Positions 36,930-46,226 of a stretch of 64,000 bases of DNA are shown in pieces. Both the position numbers and the translations under genes were made by a program. The notes below the pieces were generated by a model, which saw only the letters and a list, made by a program, of their open reading frames with translations, was not told the DNA's origin and did not search any database. Numbering within the stretch: position 1 is the first letter of the stretch; every line of letters begins with the position of its first letter. The stretch covers positions 744,001 through 808,000 of the forward strand of contig CAVPSU010000001.1 of the NCBI GenBank assembly GCA_963708715.1, in the 5' to 3' direction. This DNA comes from DAIOEK01 sp963708715 (lineage in GTDB: Bacteria > Chloroflexota > Anaerolineae > Anaerolineales > Anaerolineaceae).

Positions 36930-38285
36930 TCAGCACGCACCGTACATCATTTCACGCACCCGCATCGCCTGTTTTCGTAATCGGTCATCGCTGGTCATCA
37001 AACCATTCATCTTCTCGCAGGCATACATGACAGTAGTGTGATCTCTGCCACCAAATGCGTGACCAATTTGAGGCAGAGAGAGTCCTGTATCTTCGCGCAT
37101 TATATACATGGCTAATTGACGGGGTAAAGCTATATCCGCACTTCTGTCACGGCTGACCATCCGATCAATGGATACCTTGAACACGCTGGCAACCGTCTGG
37201 ATAATTTGGTTCGGTTCAATATGGAAGGTATGCGGGAGAAGATCAGTGAGCGCGGAATTGACCAGAGAAGTATTGATGGGTAAACCGCTTAGGTCCGCGA
37301 ATGCGAAGACCCGATTCATCGCACCTTCCAGCTCCCGAATATTGGATTGAAACCGTTTCGCGATCAACTCAAGGATGTCGTTCGGAACCTTTCGTCCGCC
37401 CTTGTCTGCTTTTGCCCTCAAGATCGCCATCCGTGTTTCCAGATCAGGAGGCTGAATATCCGCGATCAGACCCCATTCAAAGCGAGACCGTAAACGTTCC
37501 TCGAGTGTCATCAGCGATTTAGGTGAGCGATCAGAACAAAGCACGATCTGCTTTTCTGCGCTGTGGAGGGAGTTGAATGTGTGGAAAAATTCCTCCTGGG
37601 TTGATTCTTTTCCGGCGATGAATTGGATGTCATCGATCAGGAGTACATCCGCCTGCCGATATTTGTCGCGGAACTCGGGTGTGGTGTGATTTCGAATTGC
37701 CTGGATGAGATCATTGGTGAATTCTTCAGATGTCACATACAAAACTTGCAATCCATTTTGAATGCATCGGTTCCCAATCGCCTGTAAGAGGTGGGTCTTG
37801 CCAAGACCCACACCGCCATACAGAAAGAGAGGGTTGTAGGCTTTGGCAGGTTGATCCGCTACCGCCATGGATGCGGCATGAGCCAGCCTGTTCCCCGAAC
37901 CGACCACAAAACTATCAAAGGTGTAGCGCGAGTTTAACCTGGCACCCTGTGGAGGACGTAGTCCTGTTTGCAACGAGGGAACGGTTTGAACCGTATCCAC
38001 CACATCGGATGACTCAACCTCGAGTGGAACATCCTGCTCTTTCTGACAAACGATGAACTTTACTGTCTGAGGACGATTCATGATCCCGGTTAAGACCCGG
38101 TTAATAGTAATTGTCATCCGTGTTTCGAGCCAATCCCGGGCATATGCGTTTGGTACTCCGACTGTAAATTGCCCTTCCTGTGAATTAATCATCCGGCTAT
38201 TCTTGACCCACGTGTCATAAGCAGCTTTTGACATATCCATTTGAAGTTGTCCGAGTGTAGCCTGCCATGCCTGTTCTGCGTTCAT
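36930..38285 (-). CDS. dnaA: Chromosomal replication initiator DnaA
   Basis: DnaA melts the origin and loads the helicase. Four domains are visible in 451 residues. Domain I is EQAWQATLGQLQMDMSKAAYDTWV, followed by a short linker. Domain III is the AAA+ ATPase, with Walker A GGVGLGKTHLLQA (about 157-169), Walker B VLLIDDIQFIAGKE and sensor segments. Domain IV has the DNA-binding signature GRDHTTVMYACEKM. Length is standard. No dnaN follows it, so the classic dnaA-dnaN-recF cluster is broken up here. Confidence 0.97.
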   Translation of the reverse strand: MNAEQAWQATLGQLQMDMSKAAYDTWVKNSRMINSQEGQFTVGVPNAYARDWLETRMTITINRVLTGIMNRPQTVKFIVCQKEQDVPLEVESSDVVDTVQTVPSLQTGLRPPQGARLNSRYTFDSFVVGSGNRLAHAASMAVADQPAKAYNPLFLYGGVGLGKTHLLQAIGNRCIQNGLQVLYVTSEEFTNDLIQAIRNHTTPEFRDKYRQADVLLIDDIQFIAGKESTQEEFFHTFNSLHSAEKQIVLCSDRSPKSLMTLEERLRSRFEWGLIADIQPPDLETRMAILRAKADKGGRKVPNDILELIAKRFQSNIRELEGAMNRVFAFADLSGLPINTSLVNSALTDLLPHTFHIEPNQIIQTVASVFKVSIDRMVSRDRSADIALPRQLAMYIMREDTGLSLPQIGHAFGGRDHTTVMYACEKMNGLMTSDDRLRKQAMRVREMMYGAC

Positions 38286-38765
38286 AGATGCTCCAGGATT
38301 TAGTTTTGGGATGCACTGAACCGGACGGAAATTAGGTACTTTAATACCACGCCTGGCTCTACTTGAGAGGTGATTAATAATTAAAATGCATTTATGGGAG
38401 TACTACTTGGGGAGGAGTGACGATCTCCTGCCCCCCTCTTGCAGGGATTACATCCCTCGATTAGGGATGAACTGATTCTAGCAGAGACCGGAAGGAGTCG
38501 CAATACAAAAAAGCGACGTGAGTCTAAAACAATCATTAATTTTAAGGATTCTTAAGCTTAAGGAATCACTTTCTTTTACAAATCTAATGTTAGTAATCAG
38601 TTAGTCAATTATTGACAATCCGTAGCCTGACAGTTCCATTTACCCCCATATATAGGGGGCATTTGTCATAAAGCTCATTTTCCCTATACGAATGGAAAAT
38701 TTGTTCTAGGTTTTAATTGAATCCATACTCTTTGATTCTACATGGATGGCGTACCGAAAATGGAA
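38286..38765. other. A/T-rich intergenic region upstream of dnaA
   Basis: About 480 bases without a gene. It holds a near-perfect palindrome GATTCTTAAGCTTAAGGAATC (about 38547-38567) and a small hairpin CCCCCATATATAGGGGG (about 38643-38660). A candidate dnaA promoter lies at 38475-38503. I looked for TTATCCACA-type DnaA boxes on both strands and found none with a full match, so an origin here is possible but not supported. Confidence 0.5.
38475..38503 (-). promoter_or_regulatory. Candidate dnaA promoter
   Basis: Minus strand: -35 TTGCGA at 38498-38503, a 17-base spacer and -10 TAGAAT at 38475-38480. It would give a leader of about 180 bases before dnaA. Confidence 0.35.
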
Positions 38766-40079
38766 TCAGTATTTTTTTTGAGCATTCATCATCAAACCGG
38801 CAGCCTTGCGTCCAATCTCGACTGCGAAATTTGTTCCGCGATCCCACGGGTAAACCTGGCTCATGCTCGCGAAGTATAATCCGTCGATCGGAGTTTGAAT
38901 AGCGGGTATGTTTTTTGAATGATTCACAAAGGGAACTGGCTGTGCGTATTTGGTGCGATTTAACCAGATCTTCTTGATCCATGTTTTATTGAATTCTGGG
39001 TTGATCCGCTGAATACCGGGGAGGAATTTATGCAATAGGGCTTCTTCGCTCAGTTGGAAGTTTTCGTGCTCTGGTTCCAGGTAGTCCCCGATATAAACAA
39101 TTCGATCCCCCCCGAAGTGTTCCGGCGGAAGGAAATTGGTATGCTCAACGATCGCGAGGAATGGAAATCCTGCTGATTTGGGGATGTTGTACCAGTAATA
39201 CCCATCTGGAGAGAGCGGCTGATTCAAGGACAGGACCATCACTACTGCGCCCAGGCTTTTAAGTTCGAGCAATCCCCGGAGATAATCTGCAGGAAGATCA
39301 GGCGCCATCTGCGCCATCAAACCGGGTGAAGTGGTAACCAGGCATTGGTCATACAATTCGTCCACACCGTTTGCCTGGATCTTCACTTTCCCATCCGATG
39401 ACGGGATGATCGCCTGGATCGGTGTTTTGAGCTGAATGACGACACCCATTTCCCGGAGTTTATCCGCAAAGATGTTACAGAATCTCTGGAAGCCACCTTC
39501 AAATGTTCCCAGCCGGGTTGTCCTGCTATGCAAACGAGCCCACATCCAGGCCATATTCACCTGACGGGCATAGCGTTCACCAAATTTCCCGGTGACCATT
39601 GGTTCCCACATGGATTTATATACTGATTCCCCCGCCCATTTTCGCATCCACTTTTCAACCGTGGTATTCTCCAGTGCTTTCCAATTCGTGGTGAGCCTCA
39701 GAAAAAGACCAACCAGACCAAACCGGATCTTATTGATTCCCCATCCCAAGCCTGGGAAGAGGATCATCGACGGGATGGCATCAAAGGGATAAAATTTGCC
39801 GTTGTGATACATCACGGTGTATGGGCGGGGAAAAAGGACCTTGTCCTGCAGACCCAATTCGCGGATCAATCCCAGTATATGTTTATCTGTCGTGAACCAG
39901 TGATGATAGAATTTCTCCACCGACCAATCCCAATTCGGCTCCTTGAATCCACCTGCCAGACCACCTACGACATCTGATCCTTCATACAAGGTAACATGGT
40001 TGCCTGCGCGGATGAGATCCCATGCGGCAGCCATTCCGCCCATACCTGCACCGATGATTGCGATATTCTTCCCTTTCAT
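38766..40079 (-). CDS. FAD-dependent amine-oxidase/protoporphyrinogen-oxidase-like protein
   Basis: The Rossmann motif IAIIGAGMGGMAAAWDLIRAG binds FAD at residues 5-25, and the family YEGSDVVGGLAG follows. The body resembles NAD(P)/FAD proteins of the HemG/phytoene-desaturase group (KFYHHWFTTDKHI, WEPMVTGKFGERY), and the C-terminal FAD contact is GLYFASMSQVYPWDRGTNFAVEIGRKAAG. Members near glycosyl or flippase genes often modify sugars or lipids; the substrate is unknown. It overlaps the next gene (flippase-like) by four bases, which suggests a shared envelope-lipid role. Confidence 0.8.
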   Translation of the reverse strand: MKGKNIAIIGAGMGGMAAAWDLIRAGNHVTLYEGSDVVGGLAGGFKEPNWDWSVEKFYHHWFTTDKHILGLIRELGLQDKVLFPRPYTVMYHNGKFYPFDAIPSMILFPGLGWGINKIRFGLVGLFLRLTTNWKALENTTVEKWMRKWAGESVYKSMWEPMVTGKFGERYARQVNMAWMWARLHSRTTRLGTFEGGFQRFCNIFADKLREMGVVIQLKTPIQAIIPSSDGKVKIQANGVDELYDQCLVTTSPGLMAQMAPDLPADYLRGLLELKSLGAVVMVLSLNQPLSPDGYYWYNIPKSAGFPFLAIVEHTNFLPPEHFGGDRIVYIGDYLEPEHENFQLSEEALLHKFLPGIQRINPEFNKTWIKKIWLNRTKYAQPVPFVNHSKNIPAIQTPIDGLYFASMSQVYPWDRGTNFAVEIGRKAAGLMMNAQKKY

Positions 40080-41113
40080 CCATTCTCCTTGGCGAGTGTA
40101 TCGCTTGTCTTACCTGCATCCGATTCTTCAGGGACTTTTCCCCATTTCAAGCCTTCACGAGCAAAGTAGTATCCGCCGAGGGCGGTAATTGGCAACCAGA
40201 GGGCTACATGTAGGACCAGGGTATACCCAACCGCGATGGAGTTGGGAATGGAATAGGCGGTCAGAAGGGCAATACCCGGCGCGTCAAATGTACCAATATA
40301 CCCGGGCGCGGAAGGAATGGTTGTAGCTAGATTGACAATACCATTCATCAGCATCAAGGCAAAAAAACTAACCTCGAATGGGAATGCATGCATCACAAAC
40401 CAATATTTTCCGGTCTCCAAAAGCCAGATAATTGCAGAAGTGAACAGGATCATTAAGGCATCCAGTGGGGAACGGAGTGATTCCAAACCGCCCAAAAAAC
40501 GATGCACAATTCCACTTATTTTTTCCTGGAAACGGTGCGGTATAAGGTATTGGATAAACCAATCGGCAATCTTTCGGGATTGATGAGGAAACATCGCCGC
40601 TACCAGAAACACTACCAACACTGCGATAAAGACAATTGCGCCATAAATGGCCAGGTTTCGGATGTTGCCAATAAATCCGGATGAAGAAGTGAGTTTGGCA
40701 AGTTCTCCCAAGTTAAGAAAAACAAAAGCCAGCATGATAACGCCGTCAAAAACACGCTCTACTATAATGGTCGCCAGCGAAGCCGAGATGGGAACTCCCT
40801 CGCGGCGTTTTAAAACAGCAGCCCGAAGCAATTCACCAGCCCGGTATGGGTAGATATTATTGCCCATATAACCAATGGCAACTACAGGAAACATACTTGC
40901 CGTACTGATCTTTTTTAATGGACGCAGAAGATAATGCCAGCGCCAGGCTCGAACCCAAACCCCCAGGAAATAAACTGCAACTCCAGGAAGGATCCACCAA
41001 TACCTTGCAGATTTGATAACATCCCACGCTTCCAAAATATTCAATTTGCGCAGAGAAAAATACATCAGCACAACGCTGATAAGCATTCCCAGCCAAAAAA
41101 TCCACTTTTTCAT
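40076..41113 (-). CDS. Flippase-like / lysylphosphatidylglycerol-synthase-type membrane protein (YbhN family)
   Basis: This integral membrane protein of 345 residues has about eight hydrophobic segments. It carries the family features VVAIGYMGNNIYPYRAGELLRA near residue 90 and TIPSAPGYIGTFDAPGIALL towards the C-terminus. The family (DUF/UPF0104, AglD-like) is linked to movement or modification of lipid-bound intermediates. It is the first gene of a pair with the FAD protein. It faces an ABC-F gene 32 bases away. Confidence 0.8.
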   Translation of the reverse strand: MKKWIFWLGMLISVVLMYFSLRKLNILEAWDVIKSARYWWILPGVAVYFLGVWVRAWRWHYLLRPLKKISTASMFPVVAIGYMGNNIYPYRAGELLRAAVLKRREGVPISASLATIIVERVFDGVIMLAFVFLNLGELAKLTSSSGFIGNIRNLAIYGAIVFIAVLVVFLVAAMFPHQSRKIADWFIQYLIPHRFQEKISGIVHRFLGGLESLRSPLDALMILFTSAIIWLLETGKYWFVMHAFPFEVSFFALMLMNGIVNLATTIPSAPGYIGTFDAPGIALLTAYSIPNSIAVGYTLVLHVALWLPITALGGYYFAREGLKWGKVPEESDAGKTSDTLAKENG

Positions 41114-41145
41114 GGATTTAATTCTACCATGTTATACTTTTGAGC

Positions 41146-43047
41146 ATGCCGCTGCTCTCCGCCGTCTCCCTTGGTAAGGCATTTGGCTCACAAGACCTGT
41201 TCAGTCAGGTCTCTTTTGGGATTCCTCACCGGGCACGGATTGCGCTGGTCGGACCGAATGGGATCGGCAAGACAACCCTGCTCCGGATATTGATGGGATT
41301 GGAAGATCCGTCAGAAGGTAAGGTCCAAAGGGCAAAGGGATTGAACATCGGTTATCTTCCCCAGGAAGCCCAATTTGAACATACCGAAGCCACACTCTGG
41401 GATGAATGCCTGCGACCGTTTGCGCAATTAGTCGAAAAGCAGCGGGTCTTACACAACCTGGAGGAAGAGATTGCCCGTTCACCCGCGCAATCCGATCTGC
41501 TGGAGCGTTACGGCAAGCTCCAACATGAGTTTGACCATCTGGGTGGATACACTTACGAACTGACCATCCGCATGACCCTCACCGGGTTGGGATTCGCACC
41601 GGATGATTTTATCCGTCCGTTCACCCAGCTCTCCGGGGGGCAGCGCACCCGGGCACTTCTCGCCCGGTTGATCCTTTCCAATCCTGATATTCTATTGATG
41701 GATGAACCGACCAATCACCTCGACATCGCCGCGGTGGAATGGCTGGAGAAATTCTTCAAGGATTGGCCTGGCGCCGTATTCTTCGTCTCTCACGATCGCT
41801 ACTTCATTGATCAGGTTGCGGACCATGTCTATGAGCTGGCTCCCGAGTTCGAAATCTTTCGGGGAAATTATTCCGCGTATTTACAGCAACGCGAAGAACG
41901 CTACCGCTTACACTTACGTGAATACGAAGACCTCCAGGAGTTTGTTGCCAAAGAAGAAGAATACATCCGCCGGAATATGGCCGGGCAGAATACCCGCCAG
42001 GCACAAGGACGATTGAAGCGGCTGGAGAGATTGCTGGAAGAGACACGCCTTACCCGACCGCGACAGCGTCGCAGCCTGCACCTGGCAATGAACAGCTCTG
42101 GCCGGTCTGGTGATCTCGTCATCCGAACATATTCGCTCGATGTGGGGTACGCCGATGAAGGTCAGCCTCTTTTCCATGTTCCTGATTTGATTTTGAAACG
42201 GGGCGAGTGCGCCGCAGTGATCGGTCCGAATGGGGCTGGAAAGACCACTTTCCTCAAGACCATTCTCAACCAACTTCCGCCCTTTTCCGGAGAAGTCGAT
42301 CTGGGCTCTTCCTTACAAATCGGATATTTCTCCCAGGCGCATGAAGGTCTGAACCCTGACCTGAACCTGATCGAAGAGATCAACACCGTCGCACCTCACA
42401 TGTTGCCGGGGGAAGTGCGCAACTACCTTGCAAAGTATCTCTTCACAGGGGATGATGCCTACAAACCTGTGGAGGTATTATCCGGTGGTGAACGCGGACG
42501 GCTGGCACTGGCAAAACTCTCGCTCACCACTGCCAACTTACTCCTGCTCGACGAGCCAACCAACCATCTCGATCTCGCATCACAAGAGGTGTTGCAGACC
42601 GTTCTTAACGACTATCGGGGTACGATCCTGTTGGTCTCCCACGACCGCTACCTAATCGATTCGTTGGCATCTCAAATTTGGGCGGTAGACCCTGACGCTA
42701 GGCAATTGTCGGTTTTCCCGGGTAGTTATAGTGAGTACAAGTCCTTCCTTGCCGGACAGGAATCGGTTCAACTGGATTCAGGTCAGCGACTCGAATCTCA
42801 AACCATATCTTCACCCAAAGACATAAAGAAGTCCAGGGAATTATCCAACTGGAAGAAGAATAAGATGTTGGATGATTTGGAAAGTAGAATTTCCGAGCTC
42901 GAGACAGAACTCGCTCGTTTGAACACTATTCTCACGAATCCACCTGCAGATCCTTTGCTAGTGGAACACTCTGGAAGAGAATACGTACGGGTAGAGCGGG
43001 AATTGGCCAGATTAGTGGAAGACTGGAGTCACCTGGCACCGGGGTAA
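41146..43047 (+). CDS. ABC-F family ATPase (Uup type)
   Basis: The intact protein has two ABC domains over about 634 residues. Domain 1 has GPNGIGKTT, LSGGQRTRALLARL and LLMDEPTNHLD; domain 2 has GPNGAGKTT, LSGGERGRLALAKL and LLLDEPTNHLD. A charged coiled-coil linker separates them, and a further C-terminal coiled coil (MLDDLESRISELETELARLNTIL) is the mark of the Uup group. These proteins act on ribosomes or branched DNA repair intermediates. The start is ATG 41146; an in-frame TTG at 41140 is less likely. It is distinct from the ABC-F gene at the left of the window. Confidence 0.9.
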   Translation: MPLLSAVSLGKAFGSQDLFSQVSFGIPHRARIALVGPNGIGKTTLLRILMGLEDPSEGKVQRAKGLNIGYLPQEAQFEHTEATLWDECLRPFAQLVEKQRVLHNLEEEIARSPAQSDLLERYGKLQHEFDHLGGYTYELTIRMTLTGLGFAPDDFIRPFTQLSGGQRTRALLARLILSNPDILLMDEPTNHLDIAAVEWLEKFFKDWPGAVFFVSHDRYFIDQVADHVYELAPEFEIFRGNYSAYLQQREERYRLHLREYEDLQEFVAKEEEYIRRNMAGQNTRQAQGRLKRLERLLEETRLTRPRQRRSLHLAMNSSGRSGDLVIRTYSLDVGYADEGQPLFHVPDLILKRGECAAVIGPNGAGKTTFLKTILNQLPPFSGEVDLGSSLQIGYFSQAHEGLNPDLNLIEEINTVAPHMLPGEVRNYLAKYLFTGDDAYKPVEVLSGGERGRLALAKLSLTTANLLLLDEPTNHLDLASQEVLQTVLNDYRGTILLVSHDRYLIDSLASQIWAVDPDARQLSVFPGSYSEYKSFLAGQESVQLDSGQRLESQTISSPKDIKKSRELSNWKKNKMLDDLESRISELETELARLNTILTNPPADPLLVEHSGREYVRVERELARLVEDWSHLAPG

Positions 43048-43139
43048 CTCCCATCGTTTTTGTCCCTTTTCTCCCCCATCTCCGTTTCTATACTGAGCTC
43101 ACAAATCCATACTCAGGGATCTCGGAGGAAAGGAAAAGC

Positions 43140-43706
43140 ATGACAGACCCATCCATCGTAATCGCCATGGATCAAGACTGTGCACTTAATAACGAAGCTA
43201 ATTGGATCGAAGCTTGTCGGAAAGACCCGGCAGCATTCGTCTGGTTATACGATGCCTACATCCAGAAGGTATATCGTTACCTGTACAGCCGCGTAAACAA
43301 CCAACAAGACGCAGAAGAACTCACCTCGCGTACTTTTTTATCCGCCTTAGAATCCATTCCCCATTACCAACACCGGGGTTATTTCAGCGCATGGCTATTC
43401 ACCATCGCCCGAAATAAGGTCACGGATTTCTACCGGCGTGAAAAGCGCGATCTAGTTAGAGAGGATGTAGATCTAAGTAGCGGATCAGAGGAGATACTGG
43501 ATGGCGTTATAGAATCAGAACGGACGCTAAAGCTAAGGTCTCTCGTCCATGCACTCCCGGAAGAGGAACAGGAATGGCTCCGGTTGCGTTTCGTCGCCCA
43601 GCTGCCATTCAACGAGATCTCTCAACTCCTTAGAAAGAATGAGGAAGCAATGAAGAAAAACATTTACCGGTTGCTGGACCGTTTACACCAGCAGATGGAG
43701 GACTGA
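43140..43706 (+). CDS. ECF-type RNA polymerase sigma factor
   Basis: Region 2 (FVWLYDAYIQKVYRYLYSRVNNQQDAEELTSRTF...FSAWLFTIARNKVTDFYRREKR) and region 4 (LPEEEQEWLRLRFVAQLPFNEISQLLRKNEEAMKKNIYRLLDRLHQQME) are clear. It is 188 residues long. GGAGGAAAGG precedes the ATG. It lies one base before a membrane protein that probably restrains it, matching the usual sigma/anti-sigma gene order. Confidence 0.88.
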   Translation: MTDPSIVIAMDQDCALNNEANWIEACRKDPAAFVWLYDAYIQKVYRYLYSRVNNQQDAEELTSRTFLSALESIPHYQHRGYFSAWLFTIARNKVTDFYRREKRDLVREDVDLSSGSEEILDGVIESERTLKLRSLVHALPEEEQEWLRLRFVAQLPFNEISQLLRKNEEAMKKNIYRLLDRLHQQMED

Positions 43707-43707
43707 C

Positions 43708-46104
43708 ATGCCTAAGCACGAGACCTCCAGAGAGTGGAAAGCGGACATCGAGCAAAGCATGGCTGTTCCTTCGGCATCATCTGAATTTGTCCAAAATTTG
43801 CGAGTTAAGTTACTCGCGCAAACACAAACCAAGCCAAAACGTTGGTATTCCACCTTTAGGCTTCGACTTGTCTGGAAAGGTGTGATGGCAGGATTGGTGC
43901 TCATTCTCATAGTCAGCGTGATCATTGGACCTCAAAACGTGCTGGCTGCTTTCCGCAGTTTGTTCGGTTACATCCCCGGCATCGGTCTAGTTCAGGCCAG
44001 TCCACAGTTACGACTGCTGGAGAGACCGGTCGAGATTTCCCGTGATGGGATCACCCTAACCCTGGAAAAGGCGGCTTTCGATGGCAACCGCCTAGTGGTT
44101 GTATATAAAACCGAAGGCTTGAGTCTGCAGGCGGCGAATTCCCAAGGCGAAGGTGCCGTCACCGGTGGTGTTGCTGCGATTGTGTTAAAAGATGGTACCG
44201 TTTTTACCCAGGATGAGGTTTCCTGGCGTGGATGGGCGACTGGATATCGCAACCGGATTGTATTCCATAACATCCCAAAGGATACCTGGGATATGACCCT
44301 TTTCATCCATCTACTCGAAACCATGCCGGAAGGCGCCGCGCCACAGGACTGGCAAGTCAAGTTCCACTTGTCCGCTGCGCCGCCAAGCTTGGTCATGATG
44401 CCAGTATATGAATTGGAAACACCAACTCCGATGGATCAACAACCAACAGGCAATCCAGCCACTCCTTCCGCAGAAACCGGGACGATGTTAGGAAATGCTG
44501 CCACCAGTGAAGGATTGCAGATCGTGTTAGATAAAGTGATTGAGATGGAGATTGGTTATCTCTTCCAGGGATACATAGACTGGGAAAACCGTCCAGATAC
44601 AATTCAAGGCGGTGTGGACCCTTACTCTATCCAGATTTATAACAACGGAAAACTAGTTGCATCCGAACCTGCCGAGCCGGATGTTCCTGTGGAACATGCA
44701 ACCCAACGATATTACTGGGCTAAACAAACCAATTCGAAAGCATTGTCCGGCGATGTCACCATTCAATTAAAAGACATCATAATCCATGAAAAATCAGATA
44801 CCCCGTTTCAATTGGATCTGGGAAGTTCCCCACAGCCTGATCAAATCTTCAAGCCTAACCTTTCCTTGACTGTCAATGAAAAATCCCTTGTAATATCGAC
44901 CGCCCAATTGAAGGTGGAAGCCGATGGAACAACTGATCTGCATATCTACTTCATAGCCGATCCAACTTTCCGGTTTGTATCGTTTTCCGATCCAGAGAGC
45001 TACCCATCCAGCCGGCCAGCGGGTGGCGGAGGAGGAGGTGCAGGTGAGCCTGAATCCATCGACTCGCGAGCCAATTTCGAAACGGCTTTCAAATATGGCA
45101 GAATGCCTACCGGAGTTCGCAACCTAACCATCTTCGAAGTTGTACGCAATGTACCGGGAACGGTCGAACTGCACTGGCAGGCTCCCATGGATGAATCCCT
45201 GGAGATTGTCGCCACTGAACAATCTACTCAATCCATTTGTCTGACTGATGAGTCCTGGCAACGGTTAGACTTCACTAAACCGGTGCAATTACCCGCCGGG
45301 CTAACTGGCACCCTGCTTTTGGAAAAGTATGTTACCGGGCAACCTATGCCTGCCCTGATTCGCACAAACCTACTTGGAACCTCCCAGCAGCCATTTGATT
45401 ACGGCGGTTGGAGTTCGCTCTCACCAGATGGAAAGAAAATCGTATACATACATAGCGATGGTCCAGGCATCATTCTCTATGATGTGGCTACCCGTAATGC
45501 GATCGTCATCCCAGGCACAATTCCAGCGGACTGGAATCCGATCTGGTCGCCGGATGGAGAATGGATTGTTTTCAAGCGTGGCGTGGGAGGAACATATTAC
45601 CGTGTCCACCCGGATGGCACAAACCTGGATATCCTCTACCAAACCACAGCTTACCTTGATTTCGGCAATTGGGACCCGGATGGAAAAAGTATCATCGCAC
45701 AAGGATTGACGGATCAGGGAGTTATGATCCAGCGAGTAGACCTTATCAAAGAGACGACCACGAATCTATTCGCAACCGGATTAAGAAAAACTGTGGCTTT
45801 TCCACAGATCTCACCTGACGGCCAATTCATTGTGTATCGTGGTATGGAATTTGGGGCAGATCATTATTCAATCAAACTGGCGAAGGCTGATGGAAGCGAT
45901 CCTCAGACCATAGCCGACAGTGCATCTATGAATATCATGATCGGCGCCTGGAGCCCGGATGGGAAATGGGTGATCGTCACAATCGTTGCAGAAAACAGCG
46001 AATACCTCTACAAATCGGTTTTGATCCACCCGGAGAACTGCGAGGTGCTTCCCCTTCCAAACCTGATAGGGCAGGTGAAAGGCTGGTCAGCCAGCGAGCC
46101 ATAA
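43708..46104 (+). CDS. Membrane protein: anti-sigma-like start, DUF4179-like domain and TolB-type beta-propeller
   Basis: The N-terminal cytoplasmic part (about 1-50, SREWKADIEQSMAVPSASSEF) could bind the adjacent sigma factor. One membrane helix (about 55-78) leads to a large exterior. First comes a beta-rich domain starting ITLTLEKAAFDGNRLVVVYKTE, like the DUF4179-type domains of sigma-linked proteins. A Gly/Pro spacer follows, then WD40-like (PD40/TolB) repeats: GGWSSLSPDGKKIVYI, WNPIWSPDGEWIVF, FPQISPDGQFIVYR and GAWSPDGKWVIV. It is 798 residues. Sensing by the propeller is inferred; there is no zinc anti-sigma motif. Confidence 0.75.
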   Translation: MPKHETSREWKADIEQSMAVPSASSEFVQNLRVKLLAQTQTKPKRWYSTFRLRLVWKGVMAGLVLILIVSVIIGPQNVLAAFRSLFGYIPGIGLVQASPQLRLLERPVEISRDGITLTLEKAAFDGNRLVVVYKTEGLSLQAANSQGEGAVTGGVAAIVLKDGTVFTQDEVSWRGWATGYRNRIVFHNIPKDTWDMTLFIHLLETMPEGAAPQDWQVKFHLSAAPPSLVMMPVYELETPTPMDQQPTGNPATPSAETGTMLGNAATSEGLQIVLDKVIEMEIGYLFQGYIDWENRPDTIQGGVDPYSIQIYNNGKLVASEPAEPDVPVEHATQRYYWAKQTNSKALSGDVTIQLKDIIIHEKSDTPFQLDLGSSPQPDQIFKPNLSLTVNEKSLVISTAQLKVEADGTTDLHIYFIADPTFRFVSFSDPESYPSSRPAGGGGGGAGEPESIDSRANFETAFKYGRMPTGVRNLTIFEVVRNVPGTVELHWQAPMDESLEIVATEQSTQSICLTDESWQRLDFTKPVQLPAGLTGTLLLEKYVTGQPMPALIRTNLLGTSQQPFDYGGWSSLSPDGKKIVYIHSDGPGIILYDVATRNAIVIPGTIPADWNPIWSPDGEWIVFKRGVGGTYYRVHPDGTNLDILYQTTAYLDFGNWDPDGKSIIAQGLTDQGVMIQRVDLIKETTTNLFATGLRKTVAFPQISPDGQFIVYRGMEFGADHYSIKLAKADGSDPQTIADSASMNIMIGAWSPDGKWVIVTIVAENSEYLYKSVLIHPENCEVLPLPNLIGQVKGWSASEP

Positions 46105-46137
46105 GCCCATGGATCAAGGCGTTCAATAAAAACTTAC

Positions 46138-46168
46138 AAAATCCCCTTTCAATCGAGAAGGGGATTTT
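46138..46168 (+). terminator. Terminator after the beta-propeller gene
   Basis: AAAATCCCCTT (46138-46148) and AAGGGGATTTT (46158-46168) form a perfect 11-bp stem with a 9-base loop. It suits both this gene and the MFS gene that converges on it. Confidence 0.8.
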
Positions 46169-46226
46169 GGATTAATAGATACGAAATGCGAAATTGCGTT
46201 TCGAAGTCACCTGACAGATAATTTCT

